Positions 1 through 12,108 of a DNA stretch of 64,000 nucleotides are shown here, one piece after another. Within the stretch, counting starts at the first letter, position 1; each line of letters starts with the position of its first letter. The translations under genes were made by a program, and so were the position numbers. The notes under the pieces are model-generated. The model saw only the letters and a program-made list of their open reading frames with translations, was not told the DNA's origin and searched no databases. The DNA comes from Macrocystis pyrifera (taxonomy: Eukaryota; Sar; Phaeophyceae; Laminariales; Laminariaceae), in NCBI GenBank assembly GCA_031763025.1, contig JASSKH010000035.1, positions 2,268,320 to 2,332,319 on the forward strand, given 5' to 3'.

Positions 1-150
1 ACAGAGACAAAATATTGAAATTGTTTGGGTCTATTACACCTTCTGGTACTGCCGGAAGAGGGAGGCGCAACACAGGCTGGTGTCCGGCTCAAAGGGCAAG
101 CTAGTGGCAGAACCCAGGCAGAAGGCGGAAGCCAACCAACTGGAGCCGAT
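1..150 (+). other. 5' flank / probable 5' UTR of DRG2
   Basis: The frame of the DRG2 first exon stays open upstream to an ATG at position 25. The residues it would encode (25-150) have no counterpart in the family, whose proteins begin at the MGILE-type start found at 151. I therefore read this segment as leader sequence. The promoter lies outside the window. Confidence 0.5.
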
Positions 151-3100
151 ATGGGTATCTTGGAGCGCATCAAGGAAATTGAGCAGGAGATGGACAAAAC
201 TCAGAGGAACAAGGCTACCGAGGGCCACCTGGGCATGCTCAAGGCTCGCCTTGCCAAGCTTCGCTCTGAGCTTCTCACCCCATCAGCTGGAGGCGGCGGC
301 GGCCAGGTACGTACTTCTATACCTGGTATTCGTATTAATAGCTAAAACTGGTCGTGGGTTTATATGATAGCCGTAGCTGCTTGGTTCCTGTCCAATGGGT
401 GTTTGAGACTTTTGGCGCCGCCGGCTCGGCGAGTTCTTGAGCCGCAAGTGCGGACTCTTGAAGAGGCCAGGGTGCACCGTTGAGTCTGCTTTGGTGTGGC
501 GTGGATGGCGTGGATGCGTTATGGCATGACACTATTAATACTACTGGCTGTAATACTGTAAGTTGCAGGTGGAGACGCCGGTTGAGTCTGTTGGCAGCTG
601 TCGTACCATTGTTACTGCAGTACTCCTACATACCAGCTGCCAGGTATAGTTGGCGTGGCTTGCGAAGGTTATGGATCAGACAAGGGTTGGCAGTGGTGGG
701 CTGGTACGTCAACGTCGAGGTCCTATTACAATCTGTGGGGCCGGAGTTCCTACTACAATCTGTGAGCCCGGATCTTTACGTTGGAAGGCTGTTGAGGTAT
801 TTTGCTTTCTGTTGGGATCAAGGTACGGGCGAAGACCCAACCCAACCCAACCCCTGTAACAGCAGTATAATAAGAACAACAACAGACACCACCCCTATCC
901 CTGACCCCAAACCGCAGCCAAAACGGGCCAAAACTGGCCATAAACGCGGCTGCGCCGCGTTTTGCATCGAACCAGGAAATTTCTCAATCGCGGACAACGA
1001 TTCCGAAGTGCAAACCTCGCTTCGCAATTTTTCTCAACATCAGCAGTTTTTTACTGTCTATTTGCTCTACGTTCGTCATATGTGTCTTGCCGTACATACA
1101 CGCAGCCCACAAACCAACTGTAACTGCTGTTTCAGCCATATTACGCGGGCGATTTTTTTCTCCTGATTGTGGACATGATAAACCGGTATCTAAGGCCTCA
1201 CGTGACCGACATGTTTTATGTTGCCAGTATACAAGTGAAAGGAGAGGAGCAATCTCCCAGCGAGGGAGAGGGAGGAGGAGCGCGGTAGGAAGTAGAATGT
1301 CTGTGGCCGCAGAGTGTGGTCCGATCGATAGTATTGCATGCGCCACCTTAAGGCGCTGTCCAGCTTGCCTCTGCAGGTTCCCCGCGTGCCATGCAAATGA
1401 TAGTCCACCGTACCAAGGATCAACCTCTTCCGAAAATCGTATCGCTCCTTCATGGTATCTATGATTTCACAAGTAGGATGAGCCCGCACCCCACCCCTGC
1501 ATACGGGCAAACGCTCATCGGGACGCTGCGTCGCTCACATCGTCATGAAAACATGAAAATGCGTCCCCAAGGGATTCGACGTAGCCAGGAGCGGAGACGG
1601 GCGCGTGGCGATGATCGGCTTTCCCAGCGTGGGAAAGTCGTCCCTCCTGAACGAGCTGACGGAGACGGAGTCGGTGGCGGCCGGCTACGAGTTCACGACG
1701 TTAACGTGCATCCCCGGTAATGTGAGTTGCGCGCGTGCTTTCTTCCCCTCGCGTGCGCGTGGTTAGGATCAATCCCCTCCCTTGTAAAGGTTCAGAGACC
1801 GCTAAGTCCCGTTCGCTGTTGTGCTTGTAGGCGTGTTTCTGCGCGGTACTTATCGCGCTTCTCGGTATTTTTTTTTTCTTGTGTCGTGGAGGTCCTCAGC
1901 AGTAGTGTGCCGTGCGCTATCCGTGGGCACGACTCAGCACAGCTAACGCCGGAGTTGACGTGCAGACCCGCGTGTGCAATGAATTGTGGATTTTGCTTGC
2001 CTTCGGCTGGGGCGGAGATTTCCAACCGAGTGTCCTACCCTGAAGCGGTTGGCACCCGAAGTGGTCGTCTTCAGGGGAGTTGCTTACTTCCCAGCGTTGA
2101 TATCCCCAAACCACCTTGAATCACCGCAATGCAGCATTGGGGCAGTTTTGGGGAACGACGACCACCCCTGTCAAGCAAGGAAACAATGGTCGTACCGGTG
2201 CAGCAGTAGTTCACAAGCAGTTCAGCCTTGACGGGCCGTGTCATTCACTCGCACCGCGGCTGAGTCGTAGCATGTCCATCTTGCGGCGCGGGAACAACAA
2301 CCAACTCGGCAGGCGTTGCTCGATCTTGCATTAAGCGCACAGCCAGTTAATCGCTTGGTCCTGGTGTCGTGAACGCCTCACGTACGCCTCACATCCTCCA
2401 CAGTGTGGTTGATAAGACAAGCAGCACGGGTTTGCAGGGAACAAACGGCGTGTTTTACGAGCTCTTTGCCGTTTGCTCGAAACTCTCGGTGTTCCTGATT
2501 AACCTTCCCCGCGCGCGCCGGGTCGGTGAAGACCCAACGCGCCCCGTCCCAGTATTGCAGGGTCTATGGCCATACGACTAAGGATCACGGCCATGCATGA
2601 CATGAGTACGCCGCGTGCATGTGTCTGGCTTTGCTACCCCTGCCCGCAGATTTACTACAACGACACCCGGATCCAGTTGCTCGATTTGCCGGGTATCATC
2701 GAAGGGGCTGCGTACGGAAGGGGCAGAGGGCGAGAGGTCAGATCGTTACAGAACTGGAAATGAGTCTGTGTGTTGGTGGGGGGAAGCTTGTACAACGGTA
2801 TAGGTCGTCTGTGGTCCGCTAGCAGGTCCGGTCGCGCTCGCTCTACGTTGCGTCTGCGAGCTTCGTCGGTGGGTGACTCTACCACGGTCCTGCGAGGAGC
2901 GGAGTACAGGGCACATTGCTATTCACGGGGCCAGGCGTATGGACCCCTTGGCGGAGTCGTTGCCTGCAGCGCTTTGGTGGACCGACGGATAGTTGTGCCG
3001 CGCTCGCCCGTGTCTGGTTACTCAGTAGGAATAATGCAAGTGAAGCGGCGGACTATTTCATGGCGATGTGGCACAGGGATGAGTTATGGTGCGAGTCTGT

Positions 3101-6100
3101 TTGCGGCCTGTTGACCGGGGGCAGTTTCTGTGTGCTTTTAAAACGTCCCTCGGCGTGGTTCATCGAAGAGGTAGACTCCACCAACAGGTAGTAGGGAGTG
3201 GTTTTCGGGGAGTTACCGATTTGTTGAAGGGTGACGATAACCCCTATTCGACGCTCGCTTTGCGATTTTGTCGATGGTTGGTATCGGTGCGCCCTTTAGC
3301 TTTCGCCCAATCCTACCGAGGCGTAGCGAAAACACGCCCGCCGGCGATCGACGCACTCGCCCCCACCCCCCGCGCTTCTGTGGCAGGCCGCCACGACTTC
3401 GGGATTTTGCTTGCCGACTAGGCGTGTGACCTACCGTTGCCCCCGCACTTTGTCGTCTACCTGCCTCTGTCGTTCCCCCTGCGAATGAGCGGCGTAGGTT
3501 ATTGCCGTCGCGAGATCTTCCGACCTTATCTTGATGGTGCTTGACGGCGCCAAAGAAGGGGTCAACCAGCACCGACAAATCCTGGAGCGCGAGCTCGAAA
3601 CGGTGGGGCTGCGGTTGAACAAAACTCCGCCTAACGTGTACTTTAGGTGAGAGGAAGGGTCACGGGTCCGGGGCGGGGGGAGGGGGAGGTAGTGCTGCGG
3701 TGATGGCTTGGGTCGAGTTTGTTTGCCGGATGTGGTGACGAATGGCGGCGTTGCGATTGTTGTTGGTAGGGATAGGGTGCGTCCGCGTGCGACGTGAACA
3801 CTGTGCGCGCACATCACCTCGCCAGACGAATTTGCTGAAGGTATTCGGTCGTTGGCAATCCTACACCGGTTTCTGCCGCTCACCAAATTTTCACCCACGT
3901 CGTGACGCCGTCTCTCGACTTCTGACACCCCCTCCCAACGCTTACCGTTTGACTTCGCCGGGCAGGCTAAAGAAGGACGGAGGAGTGAAGTTCAACAACA
4001 CAGTGGCGTTGACGCGTCTAGGAGACGACCCGGCAGCAACGGTGGGTAAGGCACGGTTCGCCGCTCTTGCCTCGCGCTATCTGTTGTGTAGCTGCTTCTG
4101 CGACGCTGACACACGACCCAGCACATCTATTTTCCCGCCGAAAACGTGTTTTTGGTGTCCGTTACGGCCGCAGGGACCAGATCGAGCGTTTTTATTGCCT
4201 GTCTCAGCAGAGGCCGCTTTTGCTATGCCCTTGGCTTGCTCTTGCCCCTGGATTTTGCTGTCTTGTCGCAGGTGAAGCGGGTCCTATCCGAGTACAAGAT
4301 TCACAATTGCGAAGTGCTGGTTCGACAGGACGTGACCATTGACGACATTGTGGACGTCGTGCAGGGCAACCGAAAGTGAGGGGACGGACGCCATGCATGC
4401 ATGCATGCCCGCGGTGTAGCCCCGGCCGTCGCCGAGACTGAACCGCCGACTTGAGGTCCCTGCGAGGATGTGTTTGTTTTCTCCGCCTTTCGGGTTCTCT
4501 CGGCGAGAGCTTCGCGCGATAGTTGCGTGCCGCAGGACGTACGCGATGCTGTCCTGGCTCGCGGATCCAAACGCAACGATAGGTGCAGCCTGGACGCAGA
4601 TGAGGAGGGAGTTTATAGCCGAAATAGCCTGCCATGAAGGTCGCGTTGCCCACGCTTAAACCGCGCGTGCGTTCCTCTTGCTCGGTGCTTTTCCTCCCTT
4701 CCCCGTACGTTTTGGCGCATGCAGGTACGTCAAGTGCCTGTACGTGTACAATAAAGTGGACATGATCAGCATCGAAGACATGGACAAGCTAGCGAGGGAG
4801 CCGAACTCGATCGTGGTGTCGGTGCACATGAAGCTCAACCTCGATGCGCTGCTGGTACGCTGAGACATGCTTTTACGTATTTATGTTTTTTCACGGAGAT
4901 AAAAGTGCTGATACGCCAGTCGGTTCGTTGTCTTCCATACATGGAGTTAACGCACACACATATATGATCGAAAACGTTGGAAGGCAACCACCGACTGGAC
5001 ATTTCGCGTGGAAAGGGAAGAAGTTGAGCGGGGGACGACGTTGAGGTCGCTTGGCAAAAGGTAGAGAATTTCCGTGTGCAACACCTTGGACTCGATCACC
5101 TGTGATTTTTATGCCTCCGTGTTGCTGACCGGGGCGATCTTTGTGGGAATTCCCGATGGCGTTTTGTGGCCGCCGTGAGAGAAGCTCTAACCATCCCACT
5201 GCCGATCCATGTACCATGACTCTCCCTTCGCCAATGGATCAACGGCCACCAGGCCAAAATGTGGGCCTACATGGGGCTCATCCGAATCTTCACGAAGCGA
5301 AGGGGACACCCCCCCGACTTCACCGACCCCGTTATCCTTAGCTCGGAGCGAAGCGGTACGAACGTGAAGGCCGCGACGCAGCACATTTCGAGAGAGATGA
5401 TCGAGGTGTTCAACTACGCTTTGGTGAGTTCCTGTCGCGAGGAGTTGGCAGCTGCGTAGTATCCAAATTCGTGGTAAGATGCGATGAAAATTTACCGAAT
5501 TTTGCTTTGCATGTGTGCGAAGCTAGTCGAAATTCGTCGAGTTTTGCTCTAACGAGTGTGGATTGTGCTCTGGTTATTTTTTTGACGACGCTCAATATTG
5601 GTACCGACCACCATGTTCTGCGCATATGGGCGCTTCATCCCGCCCAACCCCCAGGTTCGGTACGGTATAGGAGTTTTTATTTTATTTTTGGGGGGGCGGC
5701 TTTGTTTATCCAAAAACCTTAAATTGGTGTTAGAAGTGCTCTTGCTTGCGGAATTTAAGGTGTGTGCCTGCCAGGCCGCACGCGCGTGTACGAGTACTGT
5801 GACGGAGTTGCGCTCTGGTCGTCACAGCGGTTCTTGCATTCAGGGTGCTTTGCGAACGGTAGTAGGTATCGTCTTGCCTCCCGGTGTGGTGCTGAACGTC
5901 TCAGATACTGCGATACCCACGCCCACCTTGATCCGCCTTTTGCTGTATCGGTGCAGGTGTGGGGACGAAGCACGAAGCATGACCCCATGCGATGCGGCTT
6001 GGCGCACCCTCTCGACGACGAGGACGTGCTGCAGATCGTACCGAAGACCATCACCCAGCAGGCGAGCCTAGAGTGTAGTGAGAGTGACAGCTGTCGGTTG

Positions 6101-6955
6101 TGGGGGCATGTCGGCTCTCGACCGTTCGCATCTCTGCGATCTCTTGTCACGCGCGTGCGGCTAGCGCTGTGCCGTGCATTTAGCGCCCCGTCTTTCTCGC
6201 ACGCTTACGTAGCCCACGGTTTTTTCGATCGCACGCCCATGTACCTAAACGGAAGGAGTATCACGAAAGTGTTCGCCTTTACCTCATAATTTACGTTTTG
6301 GGCGGTACCGGCTACAAAGTCGCTGTCCAGACCGGGCATCTTGTATGACACACGCTGCCCCTAAAAGTACTGAATACTGAAAAATGCCTCGCGTACATCG
6401 AGGTTGGATGACAGTGTCGAGTATCAAAAGGTGGACCCTATCGCGTCATCAAGGTGTATGTGCATGTTATACCCAGGCATGACTTTCGATTGCCGAAACC
6501 CTGAAAAATATGCCGTTTTTGCAATTTTCTCCCGAAAGTGAGAGTGGGTTGAGTTCGTTAGTTTGCGCGGGACAGTAATCTTGTGTCCAGGTCCGGCTTG
6601 CCCTCGTCGCCGCGCAGGCGCAGGTGATTGAGGCCGACCGCGTCCTGTAGAAGTCCGTAATTACATGAGTTGACAAGACATCGTTCAACGTATCCCCGTG
6701 TGGTCCGCATGCGAAGAGCGACACAGTTTGGCTTTTGTCGTCCACATCTAAGGCACTGTTGCAGCTGCTGATGTGAAAATGGTAGTTGGTCACGCCACAC
6801 CCTCACTCATACACACCGCTGTTATCTGCATCGTCACTGCTGCCTGACTTGTTTTTTTTTCGTTTCAGAAACGTTCCAAAGGGTACGTCAAGGTCGCCCA
6901 AAACGCCAAGGACGCCCTGGCTACCAGGCGAAAGAAGAAGCCGCTCAAGACGTGA
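151..6955 (+). CDS. DRG2: DRG2-type developmentally regulated GTP-binding protein, complete, 10 exons
   Basis: This is an Obg/DRG-superfamily GTPase. In other eukaryotes DRG2 binds the DFRP2 partner and associates with translating ribosomes in the cytosol. Exons: 151-306, 1572-1721, 2650-2736, 3498-3646, 3966-4041, 4272-4375, 4725-4854, 5253-5423, 5957-6061 and 6869-6955. Together they give about 404 residues with every junction in frame. The N-terminal MGILERI and [18 protein letters not shown] helices, P-loop GFPSVGKS (residues 68-75), switch [12 protein letters not shown] (from 113), G4 NKVD (250-253) and a C-terminal TGS domain ending DEDVLQIV are all visible. CIPG after the P-loop region, and the KLNL segment, favour DRG2 over DRG1. 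The protein is about 40 residues longer than human DRG2 because a basic tail (KRSKGY...KKKPLKT) follows the usual end. Reaching that tail requires a GC-AG intron after 6061. The family call is very secure and the last junction less so. Confidence 0.93.
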
Positions 6956-7650
6956 TCGAAACATCAGGGGACCAACAAGGAGAGAAGGTTTTTTACTCTT
7001 CCAAGGATAACGTGTGCCTTCGACGTTGGACACTTGGGGGCCAAGGGCGGGGGCAGTGGCGGCCGGTTTGGTAATTTTCTGCTTGTCCAGATGTAGATTA
7101 AACCCACAGTTGATGCTTGACCCACCCTGGGGGGTGGGATTCGGAGAAGCGTACGGCTTTGCGACGCGTACACGTACGCGCCGTTTGAACGTGCAATTTT
7201 GTTTTGGCACGGGGTTTCGCGTGTGCCGTGCGTGTAGTTGGACTACCTCCCTCGCATTTCATTGTTGGTGTGCCAATGTTTGCCTGGGGGGCGCTTTGTT
7301 TTATTGAATTTCGGCCACTCGGTTATCATCGATGCCTCGGTCCGGGGTTGATGTGTCAGTAACTGCTGTGCCGCACCGTGTCGCCGCTGTGTCCGTGCAC
7401 TACAGTGTGAAACGTCCGCGTTGGAGCCTGTCGTGTGGTAGTTTGGTTGGTGGATAATTTGCGCATGTTAGATATGGCAATGCGAAGGTAGTACTACCGT
7501 ACCTCAGGAGAGAAAGAGCTCCAATACGATGGGTGAGAAAACGTGCTATGTACTCTGGCATGAATTTTGAGGGAAATGAACGTATCGCCCACAGGCGCTC
7601 CGAAGCGTAACGGGGTTTCCCACCGTCTACAGAAACCGTCACCACTTTCG

Positions 7651-7842
7651 CGCATAGCTCTCGCGATCTACCTCTATTTTGATATGTGAGGAAAACGATG
7701 AATCCGCAACAAGCGGTCAGCCAGGATGGCTCTGCGGCTTACCTTTTTTTTGTATGTGAGAAAAACGATGGATGCGCAACAAGCGGTCAGCCGGGATAGC
7801 TCTCGCGGTCTACCTGAATGCGCAACAAGCGGTTAGCGAAAG
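7651..7842. repeat. Imperfect tandem repeat, ~60-bp period
   Basis: The sequence GCAACAAGCGGT(C/T)AGC recurs three times (about 7707, 7778 and 7820). The blocks GATAGCTCTCGCG..CTACCT and TGTGAG.AAAACGATG recur with it. The first two full copies are about 70 bp apart and the third is truncated. Confidence 0.75.
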
Positions 7843-8254
7843 AATGCGTGTTCCTGGTACTAAGTTGATGTATGCTTCCACCGAGGATGGTCGGGAGTCC
7901 AGCACGAACGTGCAGATCCCCGACCGGGAGTAGCCCTGAAGAACGACTTCTTGCACACAAAAGCCTTGTGAGCAAGCCTCAGCATCTTCCTTCCCAAAGG
8001 AAGTTTCCCCCTATATAACTAACGGGAGCTACTGTATATATGACCTAGATTTGTTCACGTGGTATTCAATTGGTGCGATTTTATCTATGTCCCTTTCGTG
8101 CGGATGCAAACCTGGCGGTTGTGCAGATACCCACCGCCCATCCACCCACCCACCCCGCGAGTGGAATATATGGACTATCGGGTCATTGAGGAGTCCACCC
8201 TGATGCCCATTGCACGACGTCGCCCGACAGGGAAGCATGATCCAAACACCCCCC

Positions 8255-8824
8255 CAATGATTACTGGGGTATCGGAAATGCCTTGAGCGTCTCACGTGTT
8301 CTTCACATGTGTGTTGAAACGTTTTGATTTTTTGTGTGATATTGCTTCTCGATTCGGACTGCCTGCCTTCTTGTTTCCGTCTTTTTGCTAGAACGCATTT
8401 TGCAGAAATGGCGCACGGCGCGTCCAGCCTTTCGAGTTCTGCGCAACTACATTTATGGTAACTGTTCGGTCGACAGTGTTGTTTACGGGGTGCGTGTACG
8501 TAACGATCATTGGCGAAAAGTCTACTTGTGTGCCTTTTGTCATCTTAGACTTCACTCCGGTGTTTTATTTGGTATGGCTGTGTTCGCGACACGTCGAGGT
8601 CATCGCAATCTGCGCGATGCGACTGTGATATTATGTTTTGTTTTTTTGCTTCGAAATAGAGGCAACTGCAGCATCTTCAAACAAGTAATATTCTACGTGG
8701 CAAATATCGACGTTGCGAGAGAATTTTCATACCTCCGTCCAACCTTTTATTATATTGTAACACCTAGGGAACAGCAGGGCAACCCTTGCCCTGCCCTACA
8801 ATGATTACTGGGGTATCGGAAATG
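8255..8824. repeat. 26-bp perfect direct repeat pair
   Basis: An identical 26-mer starting CAATGATTACTGGGG occurs at 8255-8280 and again at 8799-8824. The intervening 518 bp has no recognisable element. Confidence 0.8.
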
Positions 8825-10310
8825 AAGGGAAAAAAAACGAGCTGTCATTCCGTCGAAAACTAAACTCGATTCACGCAAGTTGTTCGTCAAACAGTTGACG
8901 CCTGTATTGCTACGGAGATCGATATAATGACGCCCATATTGCCATGTACGGATACGATCTGGTCAACGCTCGCCTCTAGCGACACATCCTACACTTGATG
9001 TTTTCCTCTTTCGCTTGGTTGGGCTCCTCCGTGCAATGTTGACGTTGGACCACCACAGTACACGACAGTACTTTCGCTGATTTTCAAGTTCGTTCCTTGT
9101 GTTCGAAAATGAACACCTCTGTTGGGTAAGCGATACGCCTACTTATTATTCCTGTCACAATACCGGTGCTCCAAGGCGCTACGGCGCCTGCCCAGCTTAT
9201 TGGGCATATTGCCATTCGTCAGGTGAAACGGAGGATCCGTAAATTCCCTTACAGTGCCGTCGTCGAGCTTGGCTCTGGCCTTCTTACGTACGTTCGTGGG
9301 TTAAGCTCTCTCAACGCGAGATTCAACGGTGAGAACGCAGGGTCCAAAGCGGCGGGAGGGGTGGGGTGAGTGTCCACACCAGCAGGGAGCACGCACTCAT
9401 GTATAGAGACATACTTCCGGAGCAGCGGTGGGCAAGTGGGATGGGACACAACACCTTTGGTGATGCCGCTGTGTCGAAGGTCACCCTAGACGTAGGCATA
9501 GAGCCTGAGCTGGCGTTTCCCTCGGTGTTTGATCACTGAAATATGTTGTCCCCTCCGGGACGCATCGCGTCGAAGAATCGTATGTCGGGTCTGCGCTGCG
9601 TGCCACGAGTTTGGACAAGGTATAGGCATATATTCCTCCAAGGAACTGCGACGGTGAGAGCGTGGCGAAGGGGTGCCCTCTTGAAAGAAAACAATCAACT
9701 CATACCCTGCTGGAGGACGTTGGCTGCGCGAACGCCTCACACATGTCTTTCTGGGGAGAGTAGCAACAGCACCGCGGTGGGGTTTGACCGTCCGAGCCGC
9801 GCGCCGACCAAGAAAAATGGTGTCGCGCGCCTCAAGCAGTGTCAGATGGAGGTTCGTCTGCGCCGCGTGTGCCAGTTGTTGAGCACATCAAATATTAGTG
9901 ACATGGCTGTCGTTCCAGGAATCAAGGGCAGACTCTCTGCGTCTGACCATGCAAAGTTAGACGCACTCCCGAAGAAAGTTCACGCCTAGGGAGGAAGGTA
10001 TGCCGCGGCAATCGTGTAGTCCCTGATGAGGACCAACTGACACTGCTTGTGTTGCGGCTTCCCGACCAACGTTAGCCAGAAATACACCAGGCGCAACGCG
10101 GTGAGGGCTTCGGCGGCGAGGCTCACCATAAGGCGTACTCCCGCTATCTGCTGAGAGTGTACAATACAACATAACGGCGAGGTTACAGGGGGACATACGA
10201 CCAACCGAGTGTCGATAAAAACGGTAGAGCTTTACGTTATTTGGTAACTGCGGCGATGGGCTGCGACTACGCTTTTAGCAACATTGGGGTGGAGGGGGTG
10301 GGGTGGGGGT

Positions 10311-10660
10311 GTACTCAATATCATGCATGGCCACAGTCGTATGACCATAGACCCCCGCATCCCTACGATGCCACGACGGAGCACGTCGGGTTTTCATCGA
10401 CCAGGCAGACATTGCTTGCACCAAGCGCGAAGCGCCGTGAGGTGTTCGATGAGTCGCATGAAGCGTGAGCTGTATCATACTAAGAACCGCTTGTGAGGCG
10501 GACTTGCATGTGGACGACAGCTTCGATGAGTTAACCTATCTTCCGGTGTGGCCACTTCCAGAGACGGCAATGAGGTGCTGTGTAACTGCCTCGTGGGTAC
10601 CTTACCATAAACACTACCAAATACGTGATACGATCATTCCCCTTGTGCGGAGCAAAGGTT
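10311..10660 (+). repeat. Dispersed ~350-bp repeat, copy 1 (near full length)
   Basis: The copy begins just after a G-rich run with GTACTCA..ATCATGCATGGC. It passes through a short hairpin-like block (GCGCGAAGCGC) and ends near GATCATTCCCC. It aligns along its length, including the distal part, with the inverted copy at 46388-46726. It has no coding capacity and no clear terminal inverted repeats. Confidence 0.8.
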
Positions 10661-10803
10661 CTCCATCCCGCACTAATGATCTAACTCGATCACCGAAAAA
10701 AAAAAAACAAACGGTACCCTGTTTGTGTAGCTCACGTAGTGAGTGGCATGTTCTACGGTGTCGTTACCAACCGACGCCAATTCAACCTCTATATTCTATA
10801 TAG

Positions 10804-10870
10804 GAGGGGGAGAGGCTCACTGAACTCGGTCAGCAGCAGGAAAAGGATGCGAGACTAAACCTGGGCAAGG
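10804..10870 (+). other. Orphan exon-like segment (possible coding exon)
   Basis: After a plausible acceptor (TATATAG) a hydrophilic, Gln/Glu-rich frame reads EGERLTELGQQQEKDARLN and ends at a GTGTGA donor. It resembles a coiled-coil exon but no neighbouring exon could be joined with confidence. Confidence 0.25.
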
Positions 10871-10969
10871 GTGTGATAACAAAGTTATTGACCCGCTGCC
10901 GCATTTCAACCCGTGCATGTCAGGCTGACACCGAAGGAACGCATACAATACATCGGTCGGGGGGGGCGC

Positions 10970-11093
10970 ACTCATTGTCGACCATGGCCGTAGTGGGGAG
11001 GGGGGGGGGGGGGGGGGGGGGGGGGCGTACTCATTTGTTGCTTGCCTTAGTCATTTGACCATTGACCACGCATCCCTTTCGAGACGGAGCACC
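10970..11093 (+). repeat. Dispersed ~350-bp repeat, copy 2 (fragmented by a G run)
   Basis: A 5' fragment of the repeat occurs twice around a long G tract (about 10997-11025). CATGGCCGTAG lies before the tract, and GTACTCATTTG...GCATCCC..GACGGAGCACC follows it. The copy is degraded. Confidence 0.6.
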
Positions 11094-11402
11094 GTTCCTA
11101 CTCCTAATAAGGACACCTCCAACAATTGGGCGTTCATTACGTTGTTTCCATAAATTACATAGTAACTTTTTGCTAATCTTATCCCCCTCCTGTTTGGCCT
11201 CCTGTGGCCACCATCTATCTCCTAGGATAGCGATCGTTTTCTCGCTGCTATTCATTGTATCAAACTCCTCCATGTCACATTCGTCTATTTTCCTCATCTC
11301 TTCTAACACATCCCGTTCCTCCTGTATATTTCACATTCTCCTACTATGTGAGTTCTACTCTCTATTGCTTTGCCACACGGGCACATCTGTGCGTGGGGGG
11401 GG

Positions 11403-11640
11403 GGTACTCATTATCATGCATGGCCGTGGTCTTATGACCATAGACCCTTGCATCCTTACAATGCCGGGACGGAGCACGTCGGGTTTTCACCGACCAGGCA
11501 GACATTGCTTGCACCAAGCGCGAAGCGCCGTGAGGTGTTGGGCGGGTCACATGAAGGGTGAGCTGCGTCGTACTAAGAACCGCTTTAGAGGCGGGTTTTT
11601 CTTGCATATGTATGACAGCTTAAAAGAATTGATTTAATTT
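11403..11640 (+). repeat. Dispersed ~350-bp repeat, copy 3
   Basis: It starts at GTACTCATTATCATGCATGG directly after a ten-base G run. It keeps the ACGGAGCACGTCGGGTTTTCA, GCGCGAAGCGCCGTGAGGTG and ACTAAGAACCGCTT blocks and is truncated shortly after a GACAGCTTAA segment. Confidence 0.85.
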
Positions 11641-11667
11641 CTGGGGAGGGGTGAGGGGAGGTGTTTT

Positions 11668-11790
11668 TGTGTCATGCATGGCCGTGATCGTATGGCCATG
11701 TGGCGTTGCATCCCTACAATGTCGGGGCGGAGCACGACGAGGTTTCACCGACCAGACAGACGCTGCTTGCACCAAGCACAAAGCGGGAGG
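11668..11790 (+). repeat. Dispersed ~350-bp repeat, copy 4 (5' part)
   Basis: GTCATGCATGGCCGTGATCGTATG through TTGCACCAAGCACAAAGCG matches the first half of copies 1 and 3. The copy is cut off by a G run at about 11788, directly before copy 5. Confidence 0.8.
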
Positions 11791-11801
11791 GGGGGGGGGG
11801 G

Positions 11802-11960
11802 GTACTCATGTCATGCATGGCCGTAGTCGTATTACCATATACCCTCGCATCCCTACAATGCCTGGACGGAGCACGTAGTGTTTTCACCAACCAGGCAGAC
11901 GCTGCTTTGCACCAAGCGCGAAGCGCCGTGAGTTGTTCGGCGAGTCGCATGGGGTTACAG
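11802..11960 (+). repeat. Dispersed ~350-bp repeat, copy 5 (5' part)
   Basis: It again starts at GTACTCAT immediately downstream of a G tract and runs to the GAGTCGCATG block. With copy 4 it forms a head-to-tail pair. Confidence 0.8.
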
Positions 11961-12002
11961 GGGGGGGGGCAAATGGAGAGGTACCTATCGGTGCTAGAAT
12001 AG

Positions 12003-12108
12003 GTGGAGATATACGTATCGCTGGACCAGAAGCGCCATGTGGCTGGCGCACTGTTCACGGAGATCACGGCGTCACCGAAGGCCGCGTGTGAGGCGATAAG
12101 GGACACCA
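12003..12108 (+). other. Orphan exon-like segment with canonical splice sites
   Basis: Between an AATAG acceptor and an AG|GTGAGA donor the frame encodes VEIYVSLDQKRHVAGALFTE followed by an Ala/Glu-rich helix ending AIRDTR. Its composition and donor look like a real coding exon, but no partner exon or family was identified. It could be a remnant of a gene broken up by the repeats around it. Confidence 0.35.

Noticed and set aside
480..1166. 228-codon open frame inside DRG2 intron 1
   Set aside because: Its start overlaps intron sequence between two secure DRG2 exons, and the translation has no recognisable motif.
8385..8804. 139-codon open frame downstream of DRG2
   Set aside because: No domain, no splice context and ordinary AT-rich composition. 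It also ends in the second copy of the 26-bp repeat.
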